Origin: Bacillus_AB infantis_B
GTDB taxonomy: Bacteria > Bacillota > Bacilli > Bacillales > Cytobacillaceae
Direction: 5' to 3'
DNA: 64,000 nt
Assembly: GCF_008180445.1 (NCBI RefSeq)
Contig: NZ_VTER01000005.1
Coordinates: forward strand, 124,001 to 188,000
The number at the start of each line of letters is the position of its first letter. Position 1 is the stretch's first letter. The position numbers and the translations under genes were made by a program. This document shows positions 17,403 to 25,661 of the stretch, piece by piece. Below the pieces are notes generated by a model. The model was given only the letters and a program-made list of their open reading frames with translations. It was not told where the DNA came from and made no database searches.

Positions 17403-17478
17403 TTTGCACCTCCTAAGGACGGAGGTGCCAGGTTTACTGTCCCGGCCTGTTGAGGAAGCGGGACAACTAACCCGGCCA

Positions 17479-18939
17479 TTATCCCCGTCCGGTGATCAGC
17501 TCACGCTTTTCTTTGTAAGGGTCAGCTTCAACCCGGCTTTCACTGTCAAAAATATAGGTATAGCGATCCAGCGGCTGGTACGCCGGCCAATTCATGTCAT
17601 TTCCTGCCGCATTCGGATTGCCCGCTTTGGCAAACGAAATCCAGGCTGACTGCATATGCCGGGAAAGCCTTTGAATGGTTTCATCCACTTGGACGCCGAG
17701 CCGGCTGAAGTAGAAAAGGTTTGAAAATACAAACGCAATCTCCAGTCCATGTGCTGCCTTGCCGACATGGGGATGCCCGGGAATATGCCAATCAAACCGG
17801 TACATCCAGACAGGAGCATGCTTTGTTTGCCCGGAAGCATACTCAATCGCAGGCTTCCAGAAAACAAAATCGGTCATGAACTGGGATTCCCCTTCAATGG
17901 TTGCCGGGTAGTGCCCTTTCACCTTTTCTGCCGCCTCCGGACCAATCAGCTTGGCCATCGCTTCATCTCTTGCCGGACCCGGCATCGGGGCTGAGTCCGG
18001 CCTGAAGAAAAAGGCCCCTTCATCATGATTGGTCCCGATCATGACAGGGATCCCTTCTGCTGCTCCTCCGCTGATTGCCTGCAATGGAGGAACCGGCAGT
18101 GTCTCTGCATCAACCGTTGGCTGGAAAATCATTCCCGGTCCCTGACCCGCGGTCACCAGCTCCGCTGCCTTCAAAATATCCTCCGCCGGCACTTCCTTTA
18201 ATTTTTCCATGTTATGATCATCAATACCCAGCTGCTGCAGCACCGCTTTCGCTATCATGGAAGCCTCCTCCGGCGGGATGATCTGCGATGCCCCGCTTTC
18301 CAGGATGGCCTTTTGAAACAGCCCCTTTGCAGCAGGCATGGCCAGTAAAGAGGCGATGCTCATTGCACCTGCCGACTCCCCGAACACCGTCACCTGTTCA
18401 GGATCCCCGCCGAATGCTTCAATGTTTTCCCGGACCCATCTTAATGCCGCAATCTGGTCCAGTAATCCAAGGTTCGCTGTATAACTGCTGTCCAGCCCGG
18501 CAAGATGCAGGAAGCCGAATGCGCCCAGCCTGTAGTTGATGGTTACGACAATAACCCCGCCGTTCTCCGCCATACTTGTCCCATCATAGAGCGGACTGCT
18601 TCCTGCACCTGACCTGAAGGCGCCGCCATGAATCCATACCATGACAGGAAGCCCTTCCCTTGGACCTGCCGGTGCCCATATATTCAAATACAGGCAGTCC
18701 TCTGACATATTTTCAGTCGGGGCTCCAAGCATGGCTGCTATATCTTTATTTTGCGTACAAACAGGGCCAAATTCATTCGCCTCGAGGGTTCCTTCCCATG
18801 CTTCAGGCGGCTCGGGAGGATGAAAGCGCAGCTCGCCGGCCGGTTTTTTTGCGAAAGGAATGCCTTTCCATACTGTTGCAGCCCGGCCCTCCGTTCCTCT
18901 GACTAAACCCTGCTTCGTTTTCACGATGGCTGAATCCAT
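17479..18939 (-). CDS. pnbA: Type B carboxylesterase (para-nitrobenzyl esterase family)
   Basis: A 486-residue carboxylesterase of PF00135. The nucleophile motif is FGESAGAMS (serine near residue 188). The oxyanion segment is WIHGGAFRSGAG, the acidic residue lies in GTNHDEGAFFF, and the histidine in KAAHGLEIAFVF. It has no signal peptide. AAAGGGAGAG precedes the ATG by about 9 bases. Length and motifs match B. subtilis PnbA, which hydrolyses a range of esters; the physiological substrate is unknown. It lies just downstream of selO but beyond that gene's terminator. Confidence 0.93.
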   Translation of the reverse strand: MDSAIVKTKQGLVRGTEGRAATVWKGIPFAKKPAGELRFHPPEPPEAWEGTLEANEFGPVCTQNKDIAAMLGAPTENMSEDCLYLNIWAPAGPREGLPVMVWIHGGAFRSGAGSSPLYDGTSMAENGGVIVVTINYRLGAFGFLHLAGLDSSYTANLGLLDQIAALRWVRENIEAFGGDPEQVTVFGESAGAMSIASLLAMPAAKGLFQKAILESGASQIIPPEEASMIAKAVLQQLGIDDHNMEKLKEVPAEDILKAAELVTAGQGPGMIFQPTVDAETLPVPPLQAISGGAAEGIPVMIGTNHDEGAFFFRPDSAPMPGPARDEAMAKLIGPEAAEKVKGHYPATIEGESQFMTDFVFWKPAIEYASGQTKHAPVWMYRFDWHIPGHPHVGKAAHGLEIAFVFSNLFYFSRLGVQVDETIQRLSRHMQSAWISFAKAGNPNAAGNDMNWPAYQPLDRYTYIFDSESRVEADPYKEKRELITGRG

Positions 18940-18968
18940 TCACACACACTCTCCCTTTGGATTTTTTC

Positions 18969-18994
18969 AAAAAAAGAGCCATGCCCCATGATCG
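18969..18994 (-). terminator. Terminator after selO
   Basis: On the minus strand GAGC..GCCCC pairs with GGGGC..GCTC, followed by seven T. Confidence 0.83.
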
Positions 18995-19011
18995 GGGCAA
19001 GCTCCTGCTGA

Positions 19012-20469
19012 TCAGGTTCCGCAGTAAGTTACATAGCCTTTTCCATCATCATCTGGACCGGTGCAATATTCCTCTGCAGCCTCCGCATGGGCATATGGCT
19101 TTGCCAGCACGTTCAGGAGCCTGCCCATCAGACTGTAGTCTCCTTCAACAGCCGCCTCAAGGGCCTCTTCCACTCGATGGTTTCTCGGGATCACTGCCGG
19201 ATTGCTGTTTTGCATCAGCGTTTTGATGTCTTCTGGTGCCCTATCCTGTTTTGCCAGACGGGACTTCCATTTATCATGCCACCCGGCAAACCCCGGCTTG
19301 CCCTCTAAAGCTGTTTCCCTGCCGATCGTTAAGGCCCTGAAGGTGTTCGTAAAATCGGCCTGATGATCCTTCATCAGGGAAAGCAGTTCATCGACGAGCG
19401 CTCCGTCTTCTTTTTCAACAGAGAAGATCCCGAGCTTTGCTCCCATACCTTCCAGCCAGTTGCCCTGGTAAATGTCCATAAAACCGGAAATTTCCTTCTG
19501 GGCAATCTCAACAGCCTGGTCCTGATCATCATGCAGAAGGACCAGGAGGCTCTCCGCCAGACGGGCCAGATTCCAGCCGGCCATGTACGGCTGATTTCCG
19601 TAGGCATAGCGGCCCTGCACATCGATGGAACTGAAGACAGTTTCAGGATTGTAGGTGTCCATAAAGGCACATGGACCGTAATCGATCGTCTCGCCGCTGA
19701 TCGTCATATTATCGGTATTCATGACTCCATGGATGAACCCGGCCAGCTGCCATTGGGCGATTAATGAAGCTTGGCGCCTGATGACTGCTTTAAGGAGTTC
19801 CAGATAAGGCTGCTCCTCTCCTTCAATTTCCGGGTAATGGCGGCTGATGGCATAGTCTGCCAGCGCTTTGACATCTTCCTTCTCCCCGAATTGAGCAGCG
19901 AATTGGAAGGTCCCGACACGGAGATGACTGTCAGCTATCCTTGTTAAAATCGCACCGGGCAGCATGGTCTCCCTCCGGATCATTTCCCCTGTCGTTACAA
20001 CGGCTAGGCTCCTGGTCGTCGGGATTCCGAGGCTGTGCATCGCTTCGCTTATGATATACTCGCGCAGCATCGGGCCGAGTGCCGCCCGGCCGTCTCCGCC
20101 GCGGGAATAAGGTGTCCGCCCTGAGCCCTTCAGCTGGATGTCAAAGCGGTCGCCTTCCGGGGTGATCTGCTCGCCGATCAGGAGCGCACGCCCGTCCCCC
20201 AGCATATTGAAGTGGCCGAACTGATGCCCCGCATATGCCTGTGCAAGCGGCGCCGCTCCTTCAGGCATTTCATTTCCAGCCAGAATGCTGATGCTTTCAG
20301 CACTCTGAAGCTCTTCATCATCCAGTCCCAGTGAAGCGGCCAAAGGCCCATTTAGAATGGCCAGTTCCGGCGCCTCCACAGGATTGGGATCCTGGCTTGT
20401 AAAGAACATCTTCGGCAGGCGTGCGTAGCTGTTATCTAACTTCCACCCTGTTCTATTGCTGTTAGTCAT
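19012..20469 (-). CDS. selO: SelO/YdiU-family protein adenylyltransferase
   Basis: A 485-residue pseudokinase that transfers AMP to Ser/Thr/Tyr residues of proteins, linked to oxidative stress. Visible signatures are QFGHFNMLGDGRALLIGE, KGSGRTPYSRGGDGRAALG and the metal site VMNTDNMTISGETIDYGPCAFMD. The C-terminus is YVTYCGT; the final Cys corresponds to the selenocysteine of eukaryotic SelO. AAAGGGG lies before the ATG. The gene appears monocistronic. Confidence 0.96.
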   Translation of the reverse strand: MTNSNRTGWKLDNSYARLPKMFFTSQDPNPVEAPELAILNGPLAASLGLDDEELQSAESISILAGNEMPEGAAPLAQAYAGHQFGHFNMLGDGRALLIGEQITPEGDRFDIQLKGSGRTPYSRGGDGRAALGPMLREYIISEAMHSLGIPTTRSLAVVTTGEMIRRETMLPGAILTRIADSHLRVGTFQFAAQFGEKEDVKALADYAISRHYPEIEGEEQPYLELLKAVIRRQASLIAQWQLAGFIHGVMNTDNMTISGETIDYGPCAFMDTYNPETVFSSIDVQGRYAYGNQPYMAGWNLARLAESLLVLLHDDQDQAVEIAQKEISGFMDIYQGNWLEGMGAKLGIFSVEKEDGALVDELLSLMKDHQADFTNTFRALTIGRETALEGKPGFAGWHDKWKSRLAKQDRAPEDIKTLMQNSNPAVIPRNHRVEEALEAAVEGDYSLMGRLLNVLAKPYAHAEAAEEYCTGPDDDGKGYVTYCGT

Positions 20470-20739
20470 TGTATCCCCTTTACGTTTTTTGACATAAAAA
20501 TCCCATTAACAGTCGATAGTTTTATTATACCCTTTCCGTTTTCAGTTGACGCGCAGAATGCACGGGAGGAATGATTTGAAAGTCTGAAAATTGCGTAACT
20601 GCTGTACATCATCTTTTTTAAACCGGGCATATAGTCCTTTTTACCCAAGCATTATACTTCTATAATTTCTCAGATTAGGTCTATAATAAAAGTGGTAATA
20701 CAACTAAAGAACGATATAAATAGAAAGGGAGTTTTTTCT

Positions 20740-21636
20740 ATGAATTACAAGAATGTAACCGTTGCCGGAAGCGGCGTGCTTGGAAGCCAGATCGCATTCC
20801 AGACGGCATTTAAAGGGTTCAATGTATCTGTATATGATATCAACGACGAGGCACTTGACCGTGCAAGAGATAGAATCGGGAAGCTGAAGCCGCGCTACCA
20901 GGAGGACCTTGGGGCCAGTGAAGAAGCAGTAAATTCAGCCTATGAGCGCATCTCCTTCCACAGTGACCTGGCTGCTGCGGTTGCTGATGCCGACCTCGTG
21001 ATTGAAGCAGTTCCAGAAGTGGTGCAGATTAAGATTGATTTTTACACAAAGCTCGGGTCTGTGGCACCTGAGAAAACCATCTTTGCCACTAATTCATCTA
21101 CTCTATTGCCAAGCCAGTTTGCTGACGCGACAGGCCGTCCGGAACATTTCCTGGCACTGCACTTTGCGAACGAAATCTGGACAAACAATACAGCAGAAGT
21201 AATGGGACATCCAGGCACAAGCAAGGAAGTATTCGACAATGTCATCGAGTTTGCGAAAGCAATCGGCATGGTTGCGCTGCCTGTTCACAAAGAACAGCCC
21301 GGCTATATCCTGAATTCACTGCTTGTTCCATTCCTGGAAGCAGGCCAGAAGCTGCTCTTGAACGGAGTCGCCGATCCGGAAACCATCGACAAAACCTGGA
21401 TGATAGCAACCGGGGCGCCAAAAGGCCCATTCGCCATCCTTGATATCGTCGGCGTCACAACTGCCTACAATATCGCAAACGGCAAAGGCCAGGCCGGCAT
21501 GGCAGAATCCGCCAAACTGGCTGAAATGCTGAAGAGAGATTATATCGACAAAGGCAAGCTTGGAAGAGAAACAGGCGAAGGATTTTATAAATATCCAAAC
21601 CCGAGCTATATGGAAGATGATTTCTTAGACAGCTGA
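20740..21636 (+). CDS. 3-hydroxyacyl-CoA dehydrogenase family protein
   Basis: A 298-residue NAD-dependent dehydrogenase. The N-terminal Rossmann fold has VAGSGVLGSQIAFQTAFKGF (GxGxxG near residues 9-14). FATNSSTLLPSQFA and HFANEIW carry catalytic residues of the family, and a C-terminal helical domain follows (GYILNSLLVPFLEAGQKLLLNG). AAAGGGAG precedes the ATG at 20740; the open frame back to 20692 lacks a ribosome site. It could be a 3-hydroxybutyryl-CoA dehydrogenase or a relative acting on another hydroxy acid. No beta-oxidation genes are adjacent. Confidence 0.87.
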   Translation: MNYKNVTVAGSGVLGSQIAFQTAFKGFNVSVYDINDEALDRARDRIGKLKPRYQEDLGASEEAVNSAYERISFHSDLAAAVADADLVIEAVPEVVQIKIDFYTKLGSVAPEKTIFATNSSTLLPSQFADATGRPEHFLALHFANEIWTNNTAEVMGHPGTSKEVFDNVIEFAKAIGMVALPVHKEQPGYILNSLLVPFLEAGQKLLLNGVADPETIDKTWMIATGAPKGPFAILDIVGVTTAYNIANGKGQAGMAESAKLAEMLKRDYIDKGKLGRETGEGFYKYPNPSYMEDDFLDS

Positions 21637-21646
21637 TACTTTGAAG

Positions 21647-21690
21647 AAAGCTGCCCGATTGCGCTTAGTGTGCTGGAGGGCAGCTTTTTT
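21647..21690 (+). terminator. Terminator after the hydroxyacyl-CoA dehydrogenase gene
   Basis: AAAGCTGCCC pairs with GGGCAGCTTT over a 21-base loop and is followed by a T run. Confidence 0.85.
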
Positions 21691-21854
21691 TGTGTGGGTT
21701 TGGGGTGGAGTATTTGGATGGATTCAGGTTTCGGACCGGGAAATGATGCTTTGAGCAGATGGTATTTGGTGAATTTAGCTTTAGAAAGCGCCTGCCGGCA
21801 GCAATTTTACATTCTCACTCCTAAATAGAGGGTATGTTTGCGGACTGGATAATG

Positions 21855-21968
21855 TTTATTAGCAACTTTTTCAATATATTAGTAAGTTTTGGGATTTATT
21901 AGCAACTTTTCCTTTTTATTAGCAACTTTCCAGATATATTAGCAACTTTCACTTTTTATTAGCAACTA
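21855..21968. repeat. Array of six 20-bp units (ATTAGCAACTTT type), locus A
   Basis: The word AGCAACTTT (once AGTAAGTTT, last copy AGCAACTAG) recurs at 21861, 21881, 21901, 21921, 21941 and 21961, exactly every 20 bp. Each is preceded by TTTATT or ATATATT, roughly in alternation; the remaining 4-5 bases vary. It fills the gap between a rightward gene with its terminator and a leftward gene with its terminator. A second six-unit array of the same family lies at 29261-29372 in the opposite orientation. The gap from 21692 to 21854 shows nothing else I can name. Confidence 0.9.
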
Positions 21969-21993
21969 GCCCAAAATCACCCTCCCCGCCAAC

Positions 21994-22023
21994 TAAAAAA
22001 CACCAGCCCAACAAGGCTGGTGT
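21994..22023 (-). terminator. Terminator after the YgjP-like metallopeptidase gene
   Basis: ACACCAGCC and GGCTGGTGT pair around a six-base loop; on the minus strand TTTTTT follows. Confidence 0.88.
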
Positions 22024-22037
22024 CCCCCAAACTCCGC

Positions 22038-22745
22038 TCAAACCGTCATCTGCCAGCTTGAAAGAGCGAGCCATCTCTCCTGCTCTTTATAATCCGGCAT
22101 CAGCTTGCCCACAAGGCGCCAGAAGGAGCGGTCATGGTTCATGTGCATCATATGGCACATTTCATGGATCACCACATATTCGATCACCTTCGGCGGAGCC
22201 ATCGCCAGCTTCCAGTTGAACGTAAGCCGGCGGTTGGAGTCGCAGGTTCCCCATGTAGTAGAGCTGTCGGAGATGCGAATAGATTGCGGCTTCATTTTGA
22301 AATGCTGCTGATTGGCCTGGATGTTTTTTTCAACAAGCGCTTTGCACTGCTGATAGTAAAACCGCTTCAAGGCCTGCTGAATCTGTTCATCCCCTGGCTC
22401 TTTCACAAAAATGCGCAGCTTATCTCCGTCCACTGCAGCATAATCCTGCTCACCCCCGACATCCACGGTCACTTCAATAGGATAAGATTTCCCCAGGTAG
22501 AGGAACTTCTCATCCGGGTCGTAGCTCCGCTCCTTCGGGCCCTCCAGCCGGTCCTTCATTTCCTGGGTATTCTCCAGGATCCACTCCCATTTTTCCTCAA
22601 CCAGCTTCAGCACACTTTCATCCTTTGTGCCTTTAGGGACGCGGATTTCAATGTGGCCGAGAACATCAATATAAATCCCGGCCGTTTTCCTGTTTTTATG
22701 GACAATCTGAAAACTGATTGTTTCCCCTTGGTAGGTGTGCAGCAT
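22038..22745 (-). CDS. YgjP-like zinc metallopeptidase domain protein (DUF45)
   Basis: A 235-residue protein with the zinc motif HEMCHMMHMNHDRSFW near residues 189-204 (HExxH plus a third His). It is preceded by SIRISDSSTTWGTCDSNRRLTFNW, the signature of PF01863 (YgjP/SprT-like). There is no signal peptide. It follows the DUF1456 gene by 7 bp and ends before a terminator. Members of this family often accompany restriction or DNA-protein processing genes, but none is present here; the substrate is unknown. Confidence 0.9.
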   Translation of the reverse strand: MLHTYQGETISFQIVHKNRKTAGIYIDVLGHIEIRVPKGTKDESVLKLVEEKWEWILENTQEMKDRLEGPKERSYDPDEKFLYLGKSYPIEVTVDVGGEQDYAAVDGDKLRIFVKEPGDEQIQQALKRFYYQQCKALVEKNIQANQQHFKMKPQSIRISDSSTTWGTCDSNRRLTFNWKLAMAPPKVIEYVVIHEMCHMMHMNHDRSFWRLVGKLMPDYKEQERWLALSSWQMTV

Positions 22746-22752
22746 GATCCTG

Positions 22753-23268
22753 TCATTCTCCTCTATATTTAACCGTCAAGCCTTTTAAGAAATTACGGGC
22801 AAAATTGTCTCCGCATTCTTTATAGTTTTTATGGCCTTTTTTCCTGAGAAAAGCGCCCAGCTCGCCTTTAGTCACTGTGAGCCCTGCCAGCTTGAATACA
22901 TCGAGCATATCTTCACTTGTCAGGGACAATGCTATTTTCAGCTTTTTCAGCAATAGATTATTCGGATGTTCATTGTAAGACAGCTTGACCTGCGGCGCTT
23001 CCGGCTCACCTGGCCTTGGTTCCTGCCGGCCGCGCTTAAAAACAATATATCCATTCAAAAACGTTTCCAGCATGTCATCTGTGCACGGAATATGCCTATC
23101 CGTTGCAGCTGGAGCTTCATCATCCTCCAAAACCGGGGACTTTGTCAGAATCAGCAGCACTTCCTCCCGCGTAAATTCCATTCCGCCCAGTTTAAAAATT
23201 TCTACAACATCATTATTCTTAATATCCATTGCATATCTGCACCGAATCAAAATATCATTATTATCCAC
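22753..23268 (-). CDS. DUF1456 (YehS-like) protein
   Basis: A 171-residue protein with two copies of the DUF1456 unit: NNDILIRCRYAMDIKNNDVVEIFKLGG and NNLLLKKLKIALSLTSEDMLDVFKLAG. A conserved basic C-terminus follows (LRKKGHKNYKECGDNFARNFLKGL). I place the start at GTG 23268, which gives the family N-terminus MDNNDILIR and has AGGAG 9 bases upstream; the frame extends to 23310 without support. Function is unknown. It is probably co-transcribed with the ABC-F gene upstream and the metallopeptidase downstream. Confidence 0.88.
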   Translation of the reverse strand: MDNNDILIRCRYAMDIKNNDVVEIFKLGGMEFTREEVLLILTKSPVLEDDEAPAATDRHIPCTDDMLETFLNGYIVFKRGRQEPRPGEPEAPQVKLSYNEHPNNLLLKKLKIALSLTSEDMLDVFKLAGLTVTKGELGAFLRKKGHKNYKECGDNFARNFLKGLTVKYRGE

Positions 23269-23334
23269 TTTTACACACTCCTGTAATACCAGGGCAGGCA
23301 CCTGCCCCAATTTATTGATGAACCGGAGGAACTC

Positions 23335-25236
23335 TCATCCCAGCCAAAGCCCGATGGCTTCCTCCAGTTCTTTATTTATTTCCTCTTTCCTGCCATACAG
23401 CAGATTGAGCCTGTCATAATCACTTCCGGCCTCTATCATGCAGGCATCAATCTCTTTTAATTCCTGCTCAAGCCGCTGTATTCTTGCTTCAGCCTTCTCA
23501 GCTGACGTCTCCTGTTTTACAGAAGAATGCTGATTATTCTTTTTCTCCTCAGGCACTGGCATCACCTGGACGGCTCTTTGCTCTTTTATCATTTTATAGG
23601 AATCATAGTTGCCTGGATAGTTTTTCAGCGAATAATCTTCAACTGCAATCACTCTTTCGCTGATTCTGTTGATAAAATAGCGGTCATGCGAGATGAAGAA
23701 GATGGTTCCTTCAAAGTCTTCCAGCGCATTCTCCAGTGTTTCGATCGATGGGATATCCAGATGGTTGGTCGGCTCATCAAGGATCAGCAGATTGATATCC
23801 TGGTATAGCAGCATCGCCAGCTTTAGCCTGATTCTTTCGCCGCCTGACAGCTGCTTCACCTTCGTGAAGACACTTTTTTTATAAAACATGAACTTAGCCA
23901 AATACTCGCGGGCCTTTCCTTCAACAATCGAAATGCCCTCGCGGAAGGCTTCGAGTACGGTCAGCTCTTCATCATTGAATACGATTTTCTGCGGCAGATA
24001 GGCAGCCTGCACATTGGCGCCAAGCTCCACCTTGCCTCCATCTGGCAGTACCTCGCCAAGGAGCATCTTCAGGAAGGTGGTTTTGCCGCTGCCATTCGAA
24101 CCAAGCAGACCGACTCTTTCCCCATATTGGACCAAAAGGCCGCTGTTTTTAAAAATAACCTTGTCATTAAAGCTTTTGCACAGCCCGTCAGCTTTGATGA
24201 CTTCTTTGCCTGAGCGCTGGGCGGTTTTAATATCAAGCCGCATATTTCTTCGTTTAAAGACCGGCTTTTCAATGATATCCATTTTATCAAGCTTCTTCTG
24301 GATACTGGCTGCCCGCCGGAAGAATTTATTGTTATCCGCCCTCATCGCCCAGTCGCGGAGGTCGGACACCGTCTTTTCCATCCCATTGATCTTTTTCTGC
24401 TGCTCACGGAAATGCTCATATTGAATGCGCATATTCTCTTCCTTCTGGCTGATAAAAGAAGAATAATTGCCTTTATAAGTGATCGATTCCATGTCCTCAA
24501 TCTCAATTATTTTAGTCACAGTGCGGTCAAGGAAATACCGGTCATGCGAGACGATCAGGACAATGCCCTTACAGCTTTTCAGATAACCCTCCAGCCACTC
24601 GATCGCTTCCATATCCAGATGATTCGTCGGCTCATCCAGCAGGAGAATATCAGGATTGTGGATCAGCAGCTTGCCGAGCACAACGGTCGTTTTTTCCCCG
24701 CCGCTCAATTGATCAAAATCATTGTTCAAAAAGCTTTCGCTGAATTTAAGTCCGGTGCAGACCTTGCCGAGCTTCTCTTCCCGCTCGTAGCCTCCCCTCG
24801 CCTCAAGCTGCATAACCAGATCGCTGTATTGGTTCAACGCTTTTTCAAGCTCCTTATCTGTGAGCACCTTCATCTGCTTTTCCAGTTCACGCATGCGTGC
24901 TTCAATCTCATCGATTTCTTCAAAAGCAAGATTCAGTACATCCTTCACCGTCAAGCCCGGCGGGAAAACCGGCGACTGCTCCAGATACGCCTTGCTAGCC
25001 CCCCTGGGAAAATGAATCAGCCCTTCATCATAGCCGGGGCTGGATGTCTGCGGATAGCCCGGATAATAATGCATCTTTTCAATTCCCGCGATCAGCTTCA
25101 GGATGGTGCTCTTTCCGCAGCCATTGGCCCCGACAATCCCAATCTTCTCCCCTTCAAACGCTTCAAGCGATACATTCCTCATGATCAGTGTGGCTTCCAT
25201 ATATTTTTTGATTCCGTTCAATTTTAATTCGAGCAT
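23335..25236 (-). CDS. ABC-F family ATPase (translation factor or ribosome protection type)
   Basis: A 633-residue cytoplasmic protein with two ATP-binding domains and no membrane segment. Walker A motifs are GANGCGKST and GSNGSGKTT; the signatures are LSGGEKTTVVLGKLL and LSGGERIRLKLAMLL; Walker B motifs are ILLLDEPTNHLD and LLILDEPTNHLD. The inter-domain linker (FREQQKKINGMEKTVSDLRDW...KFFRRAASIQKKL) is the ABC-F P-site tRNA motif region. A coiled-coil tail spans about residues 575-628. The leader carries a terminator-like hairpin (25327-25361), a layout common for antibiotic-inducible ABC-F genes. I cannot say whether it confers resistance or is a housekeeping factor. Confidence 0.92.
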   Translation of the reverse strand: MLELKLNGIKKYMEATLIMRNVSLEAFEGEKIGIVGANGCGKSTILKLIAGIEKMHYYPGYPQTSSPGYDEGLIHFPRGASKAYLEQSPVFPPGLTVKDVLNLAFEEIDEIEARMRELEKQMKVLTDKELEKALNQYSDLVMQLEARGGYEREEKLGKVCTGLKFSESFLNNDFDQLSGGEKTTVVLGKLLIHNPDILLLDEPTNHLDMEAIEWLEGYLKSCKGIVLIVSHDRYFLDRTVTKIIEIEDMESITYKGNYSSFISQKEENMRIQYEHFREQQKKINGMEKTVSDLRDWAMRADNNKFFRRAASIQKKLDKMDIIEKPVFKRRNMRLDIKTAQRSGKEVIKADGLCKSFNDKVIFKNSGLLVQYGERVGLLGSNGSGKTTFLKMLLGEVLPDGGKVELGANVQAAYLPQKIVFNDEELTVLEAFREGISIVEGKAREYLAKFMFYKKSVFTKVKQLSGGERIRLKLAMLLYQDINLLILDEPTNHLDIPSIETLENALEDFEGTIFFISHDRYFINRISERVIAVEDYSLKNYPGNYDSYKMIKEQRAVQVMPVPEEKKNNQHSSVKQETSAEKAEARIQRLEQELKEIDACMIEAGSDYDRLNLLYGRKEEINKELEEAIGLWLG

Positions 25237-25326
25237 CTTTTATTCCTTCTTTCATCCATATTGGCTGCTACACTTTTATGGACAAGGCAAAGAAGATCTT
25301 CCAACTATTCAATTTTCCGCATATAA

Positions 25327-25361
25327 AAAGGCTGCAAGAAGATATCCCTTCCTGCAGCCTG
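25327..25361 (-). terminator. Leader hairpin (possible attenuator) upstream of the ABC-F gene
   Basis: On the minus strand AGGCTGCA-GAAG pairs with CTTC-TGCAGCCT and is followed by TTTTTATA. It lies about 95 bp before the ABC-F start, not after any leftward gene. Upstream there are two more possible hairpins: CTGAAATG/CATTTCAG at 25393-25428, and GCAGC/GCTGC near 25434-25449, whose arms could pair with this stem instead. Confidence 0.6.
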
Positions 25362-25482
25362 GATGCTATTATAATTTATCGCCATCTCAGCCTGAAATGC
25401 GCCCATCACAAATAAGCCCATTTCAGCCTCTGGAGCAGCCTATAGCTGCCGGACTGATCCCGTAAATTATAAACCCGGTCGA

Positions 25483-25637
25483 GTAAAGTAAGTTTCCTTC
25501 TAATTTGCCATCATTCCATAAAGACCATAACAAATAGACCTAATCAGATTAGGCATTTTAACACTCAATACAAAATTCATATTAATTTTAAAATCAATTA
25601 ATATTGGCAATTAGTTGGTTCCATAAACTTACTTCAC
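25483..25637. repeat. Imperfect long inverted repeat (possible MITE-like element)
   Basis: The ends GTAAAGTAAGTTT (25483-25495) and AAACTTACTTCAC (25625-25637) are inverted copies with one mismatch in 13. Inner segments also pair partly (CTAATTTGCC near 25502 with GGCAATTAG near 25606), and the centre holds CCTAAT-CAG-ATTAGG. The interior is AT-rich with no long ORF. No clear target-site duplication is visible. It could be a miniature element or the folded leader of the leftward ABC-F gene. Confidence 0.5.
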
Positions 25638-25661
25638 CCCTTCATAATTTTCTGTATTATC

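Noticed and set aside
20466..20648. 60-codon leftward ORF whose stop overlaps the selO start
   Set aside because: No ribosome site, unlikely composition, and the likely selO promoter region (TATAAT near 20526) lies inside it.
21855..21968. CRISPR array at 21.9 kb (and at 29.3 kb)
   Set aside because: Units are 20 bp with no unique spacers of 30 bp or more, and no cas genes are present.
23292..23308. GGGCAGG-CA-CCTGCCC palindrome as a terminator between ABC-F and DUF1456 genes
   Set aside because: There is no T run on the minus strand; it resembles the dispersed palindrome family more than a terminator.
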